Positions 59,401 through 64,000 of a DNA stretch of 64,000 nt are shown here, in pieces. The notes below the pieces were generated by a model. That model was not told the DNA's origin. It did not search any database and saw only the letters and a list, made by a program, of their open reading frames with translations. Source of the DNA: Globodera rostochiensis (taxonomy: Eukaryota > Nematoda > Chromadorea > Rhabditida > Heteroderidae); the NCBI GenBank assembly GCA_018350325.1, contig JAEVLN010000010.1, positions 2,604,001-2,668,000 of the forward strand, written 5' to 3'. Positions within the stretch are counted from its first letter, which is position 1. Each line of letters starts with the position of its first letter. A program made the translations under genes and the position numbers.

Positions 59401-62400
59401 ATTCCAGAAAAAAAAGCCCAGAAAAACCCACTTAAGAAGTCGTAATTAATTACAAAAAGTATCAAAAAACAATTCTTGGCCTCCAAAAAATTGTTCTTCT
59501 AATCGGTTGACTTTATGATAGAAATAAATCACGTCTCGGGTAAACATTGATCAGATCAATCACTTCTTCCATCGTGTCGGGATGAAAAAAATGGTCGGAA
59601 GGTGACAGCGAAAAAAAAAACTCAGGGGCAAACTTGTACAGATGGATCCGCGATGTTATCGCAAAAAATCATTTCAGGATTGGCTAACAGAGGTTGTGTG
59701 TAGCAAATCCAACACATTAAATTCCAGGCAAAAAAATATTAAATTAAACAAATTATTTTAAATTGGAACAAAAAGCTTCTAAATTATACTGAGGACAATT
59801 TTAATGTTCTCATAAAGCATTCTAATAAAAGATAAAATTTAAAAATTCTAAAATTACAAAGGCTTTTTTAGACCTAATAAAAGATTAAAATTAAAATACA
59901 AAAATAAAAGCTTTAGACCTAGTAAAAGATTAAAAATACAAAAAATTCTGTATATTATTATAAAAAGGCTTTAAACCTAATAAAAGATTACAATTAAAAT
60001 ACAAAAAATTCTGTATATTAAAAAGGCTTTAGAATTTCAAATTAAGGAAAGCAAATTTTTGCCCCTAAATAATCGATTTGAGGCTGCAAATATTTCTTAC
60101 ATTTTTATGACACGACAATAAACAGAACAGCAGAGATGAAAGTGTGGTTGGGGGAAGCAACAAGTTTTGCCCCAATTGATTGTGGATTTTAGTCAAGTTT
60201 TTTTTGTTTCATAGATTGTGTGTTTGTATATATTTGCACAAATCGCGCGAATGGCCAAGCCGGTTCTGTCCCGCTGCTCTGCTGATGGTTTTCTATTCTC
60301 TCTAAGCCTTTGCTTTCAGCTGCTGGCCATTCTTCGTGGCCCAATGTGGGTGGGCAAAAGATGCTGGGGGGGGATTAGTGTTAGGGATAATCTGTGGTAG
60401 TTTAGTTGTTTAATTTTGAACATTTGCCCCGTTTAATATTCTTAAATAATAGAAGTTACGGTAATTTCCTTTATTAAAGCGCCCCGGGGGGCTCTATTGT
60501 TTAACACCTCTCAAAATGATTATATAGAGGGGGGGGGGGATTTATTAAAGCCCCGTGGGGCTCTATTGTTTAACACCTCTCAAAATGATTAGGTATATAG
60601 ACGTGGGGGGGGGGGGCTCTAGAGAGGGTATACGGTAATGACATCTTTTAAATTGCGTTCACGTTTTTTATCTCGATTTTAACAATTCTGGTTTAGAGTA
60701 AAGAAGTCTAAAAAATATGGAACACGTGAAGAAACAAGAAGACAAATTGACATTTCAATAAAATTGATTTTTTAAAAAATAAAAATAAATCAAAAAAACC
60801 CCAATCCAGTATAAAAAAAACACAAAAAAGAGGTTTCTCCGATCAATGTGATTCAACTCCGGGGAGAAATGCGAAGGTGTAGAAAATGGTGTTGTTGGTG
60901 TTGGTCTTGGGGTGAAAGAGATGGATTTCTTTCTTCTCCCCCTAATTCGAATTGAAAGGAGGGGGGGGGCAAATTGTTTTCGCATCGGAGGAGCAATTTT
61001 AATTCGATCGATCTATTCATCACACATTTTATCTGAAAATTATGGCGTACTACATATAAAACTACAGAAATAATTTAAAAAAATAAATAATAATTTTTCA
61101 AAATTCCTAGAAAAAAAAACAATAACCCCACACATTCCTCTCACATCTTCAGACCAAAGAAACATAAATAAATACGAAGCCAAAGCAATTCATGGCCAAC
61201 AATAAGAGCCGACATTTAAAATGACTAAAAACATTAAATATCATTTAAAATATGGACTAAAAATTCCCAAAATATGGGCCAACACACCAAAAAGTAGCAC
61301 ATATTGATTAAAAATGTGCTGAAACTGACCAAATCCAGTAATTTATGCGTAAAATATCGATCTTTAGGGGTGCATTTTGGTCCAAGAAAAAGTCATTTTT
61401 TAAAATTTTCGAAATAATCCAATTTTTGGGCTTCTCTCGTCCAATTCGCAAAAAACATGTAAAACGTAAAAACAGGAAAGTCTCGGCTCTAATCATATCA
61501 GCAAGCATCCTCAAATAACACTAAAAAGTGTTTACTAAATCCGGGGGGTCGGCACAAAATCGAAAAGTACAAAAAGTCACAATATTTTTTTTAATTAAGA
61601 AATTTACCGACTTAAAACGTTATACATTTAATTGAATAAATCAGCAGCAACTCCGGTCACCGCTCATTGCAAAAGCTTTTGCAAAGAAAGTGATGGAATA
61701 AAGGAAAGAAATCCACCGAAAATGGCGGGATTTTGCAACCCATCAAATTCCGCTAGGGACGTCGCGTAATAAACCCAACTATTGGCGGGGGGGGATGAAA
61801 GGTCGTAAAAGTGAATTTTTAGTCGGAGCGGAGCGCTGTTGGAAGCAATCTTTGAATTTTGTACTACATATTTATTTGCAGACTTTGAAGACTATTTTAA
61901 ATGAAAAAAGCCGTTCTGGATGAATATAAAATTTTGACAAAGATTTATGGGAGTTTCAAAAGATCAGAGCATAAAACATTTTTATATAATGTTTTAATTT
62001 ATATAATTAAACAATCTAATTTTGAACTTGAAAAATTCTAAGAAAACATTCGAATCCCGGTAATTTTCAATCCCGACCCAATCCCAAAATCGCCCAAAAA
62101 TAGTTGGTTGGGACCACGACAAATCCTGGTTCCGATCAATCCCGAAAAATTCAAAAACAGGCTCGGTCGGGATCACAATGTCGAATCCCGAATTCAATCC
62201 CATTGGATCCCGACAACAATGAGTCCGATTCCGGCCCCTTCCTGAAATTCCCCAAAAATGGTCGTTCGGAATCCCTGCTCGGGATTTTCACTGCCATTTG
62301 ATTTTTACATTTTCAGAATTATTTTGCAAAATGGGCATTTTATGTATTCCGAAAATCTTTAGCTAACTATAAGTAATTTGTCTTCTCAATTCTTATTTTA

Positions 62401-63511
62401 CTACTATTTGCTCAATGCCATTTTTTGTGCCCGATTCCTTCAACAAAGAAGACACACAAAAATAGGTCACAAATGTTTGATGTATTTGAATTTGCACAAT
62501 GATTAATTGACTTACTAAATGTACTAACGTTTTGTATGGAGGCGGGAGAACGGACAACGGCAAATGAATTATGCTTATCTTTTTGTCGGATCTTTGCAAA
62601 AATGGAGGAACAAAATTGTTAATGGGAATATGGGGGTACAAAGTCGAACAGTGAAGCAAAAATTAGAAATTATTGGATAAAAAGATATAGGATAAATTTA
62701 TTTACCTATATATTTCCTTATTTTTTAAGAGACGAATATTAAACTAATAACTTAAAATTGAAATTTATTCAGGGGAATTAAAAAATTAATAAAATCGGTT
62801 TTATTCACCAAAGGATCTTTACAACTCATGACAAAAGACCAATGAAATGAGTAAAATACGTTAAAGAGCAAAAGCATTAAATATCGCTTAAACAAGAACA
62901 AGACTGGTACTAAAAATTCTATTTTGGGACCCAAATTGTCAGTTTTTTTTTCAAAACTTTTTATATGGGTCCCAATTTTTGTTACAAAAACCCTTATTTT
63001 GATCTATTAATTCCGACATTTTTGAGCATGGTTTATTGCTCAACATTGTTCGGGTTTTGTTCCCAAATCCCGGTCTCACTCTGCTCCAAATAAAAGTAGG
63101 AAAATGCACAGATTTTAGACGTTTGGGAATGGGTGTAAACAAACAAATGCAAATTGGCGGACAATGATGGACAAAAGAGCCGTATTTAAGAAGACGGGAA
63201 GGACGGGGCGTACTTCTCGCGCTGGACTCCGTAGAAAAAGGGGCACTTGACTTATTATACATACCACAAAGCCCCCCCCCCCCCGGGGGTATCCATTCGG
63301 CGGCCAACTCGCGAATTGATTACATTAGCGGGAGGGTCCAGGCCACTTCGCTATGCAAATAGGAGGGCGCGGGGTGCTCAGATGTGACCGAAACTGAACT
63401 GATGAACGACAGGGGCACAAAATGCCGTTCTGTGCTGGGCCCACATGGCCCATCCACATGCCCAAATTGTGCCCCCGAATCTTGAAGCACAACGCTAATT
63501 AATATGACCTT
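56482..63511. other. Gene-free upstream region of the semaphorin
   Basis: I see no supportable gene in about 7 kb. It contains poly-G/C runs (56947-56962, 57007-57014, 58150-58167, 60600-60616, 63273-63285), GGGTTAGG-like words near 56990, a GGAC microsatellite near 58778-58800, a GC-richer island at about 58670-58980, a CCGTAT-family-like segment at 60457-60636, and CCCGA/TCGGG repeats at 59100-59220 and 62030-62290. The island may be regulatory sequence for the semaphorin, but nothing in it proves that. Confidence 0.45.
60457..60636. repeat. Possible CCGTAT-family element with internal duplication
   Basis: GGTAATTTCCTTTATTAAAGC at the left and GGGTATACGGTAA at the right are loosely like the family ends. 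Inside, a block of about 75 bases (TTTATTAAAGC.CCC.. CTCTATTGTTTAACACCTCT.. CAAAATGATTA..) is present twice, each followed by a G run. Confidence 0.45.
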
Positions 63512-63514
63512 CGC

Positions 63515-63522
63515 TATAAATA
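63515..63522 (+). promoter_or_regulatory. Possible TATA box
   Basis: TATAAATA sits in a locally GC-rich setting (TTCGCTATAAATAGCGGCGG), which stands out from the AT-rich background, and an octamer-like ATGCAAAT lies at 63353-63360. It could drive a plus-strand gene to the right. The downstream gene is not proven. Confidence 0.4.
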
Positions 63523-63862
63523 GCGGCGGGTTGAGTTATAAGCAAAAAAAACAACAACAACAGCAGAATTGGAAATTAGGCTTAATCTTTAATTTGGCAT
63601 CATGTCAGGGGTAATTGAGCCAATTAAACAAAGAATGTTATGGCTAAATTGGCACTTTTTTTTTGTGCGCGATCCGCGACACGGCAAATTTTAAACAGCA
63701 ATCCGGAAGAGAACACGGGTTTGAGGAGCGCGTGCCGGCTCAAGTCTATGTGGGCGAAAAAAAAATTTCTAATTCCAATAAAAATATTTTTGGACTCGAT
63801 GTCCAAGCTAAAGCACCAATTAACTACAAAAATGCATAAAAAAAATAAAATGGAAAAAATGT

Positions 63863-63982
63863 ATGGCACGAGAAAAGCATAGGCCGACCATTTTGTTCAT
63901 TGTCTTTTTTCTGGCTGTGCCCAATTATCCAACCAAATGGCCACAGAGTCCGCCCGGCACGTTTATCTTTATAACAATTTGA
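63863..63982 (+). CDS. Possible start of a small secreted protein
   Basis: A 39-codon frame begins MAREKHRPTILFIVFFLAVP, a plausible signal peptide, and stops at 63980-63982. It lies about 340 bases downstream of a TATA-like sequence. A signal-peptide-like frame this short can arise by chance, and the window ends before a continuation could be seen. Confidence 0.25.
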   Translation: MAREKHRPTILFIVFFLAVPNYPTKWPQSPPGTFIFITI

Positions 63983-64000
63983 CCATTGCCATTGTTTTAA

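Overview
The window is a piece of an AT-rich animal genome: small exons joined by short GT-AG introns that end in nematode-type TTTYAG acceptors, and candidate trans-splice acceptors a few bases upstream of several start codons. Six of about 92 modelled introns use GC-AG borders. That frequency is a trait I recall from cyst nematodes such as Globodera. Together with secreted annexin-like genes and a fragment of a bacterial-type glycosyltransferase, it suggests a plant-parasitic tylenchid nematode. The genus cannot be fixed from the sequence alone.

Layout, left to right. (1) 377-641, minus: first exon of a secreted purple/tartrate-resistant acid phosphatase-like enzyme running off the left edge. 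(2) 1881-3476, minus: a multi-pass membrane protein with an LDL-receptor class A module in a loop. (3) 4020-4767, plus: a broken, bacterial-type family 4 glycosyltransferase. (4) 6812-11168, plus: a complete SLC6 sodium-coupled transporter, 17 exons, 637 aa. (5) 12575-13018: a small secreted protein. (6) 14617-21407: a secreted protein with an annexin-like core between Gln/Asn/Met-rich arms. (7) 23693-26725: an APMAP/strictosidine-synthase-like propeller. (8) 27213-28467: a short Gln-rich ORF split by a TA-flanked transposon. (9) 29752-49132: two tandem secreted annexin-like paralogues (A and B) flanking a secreted protein with four helix-turn-helix repeats. (10) 51012-56481, minus: a complete transmembrane semaphorin. 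(11) 56482-64000: about 7.5 kb with no supported gene, full of repeats, ending in a possible promoter.

Exon models were checked by hand: the open frame runs across every splice junction, and each total is divisible by three for genes 2, 4, 5, 6, 7, HTH, B and the semaphorin. The most interesting part is 14.6-49.1 kb: three divergent annexin-like secreted genes and one secreted HTH protein on one strand. A and B share the same first eight exons and intron phases but then carry unrelated C-terminal halves; B adds three single-exon copies of a domain I do not recognise and a long repetitive disordered tail. Many non-autonomous DNA elements with clear target duplications sit in introns and, once, inside an exon. 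Homology statements are from recognition of motifs, not from database searches.
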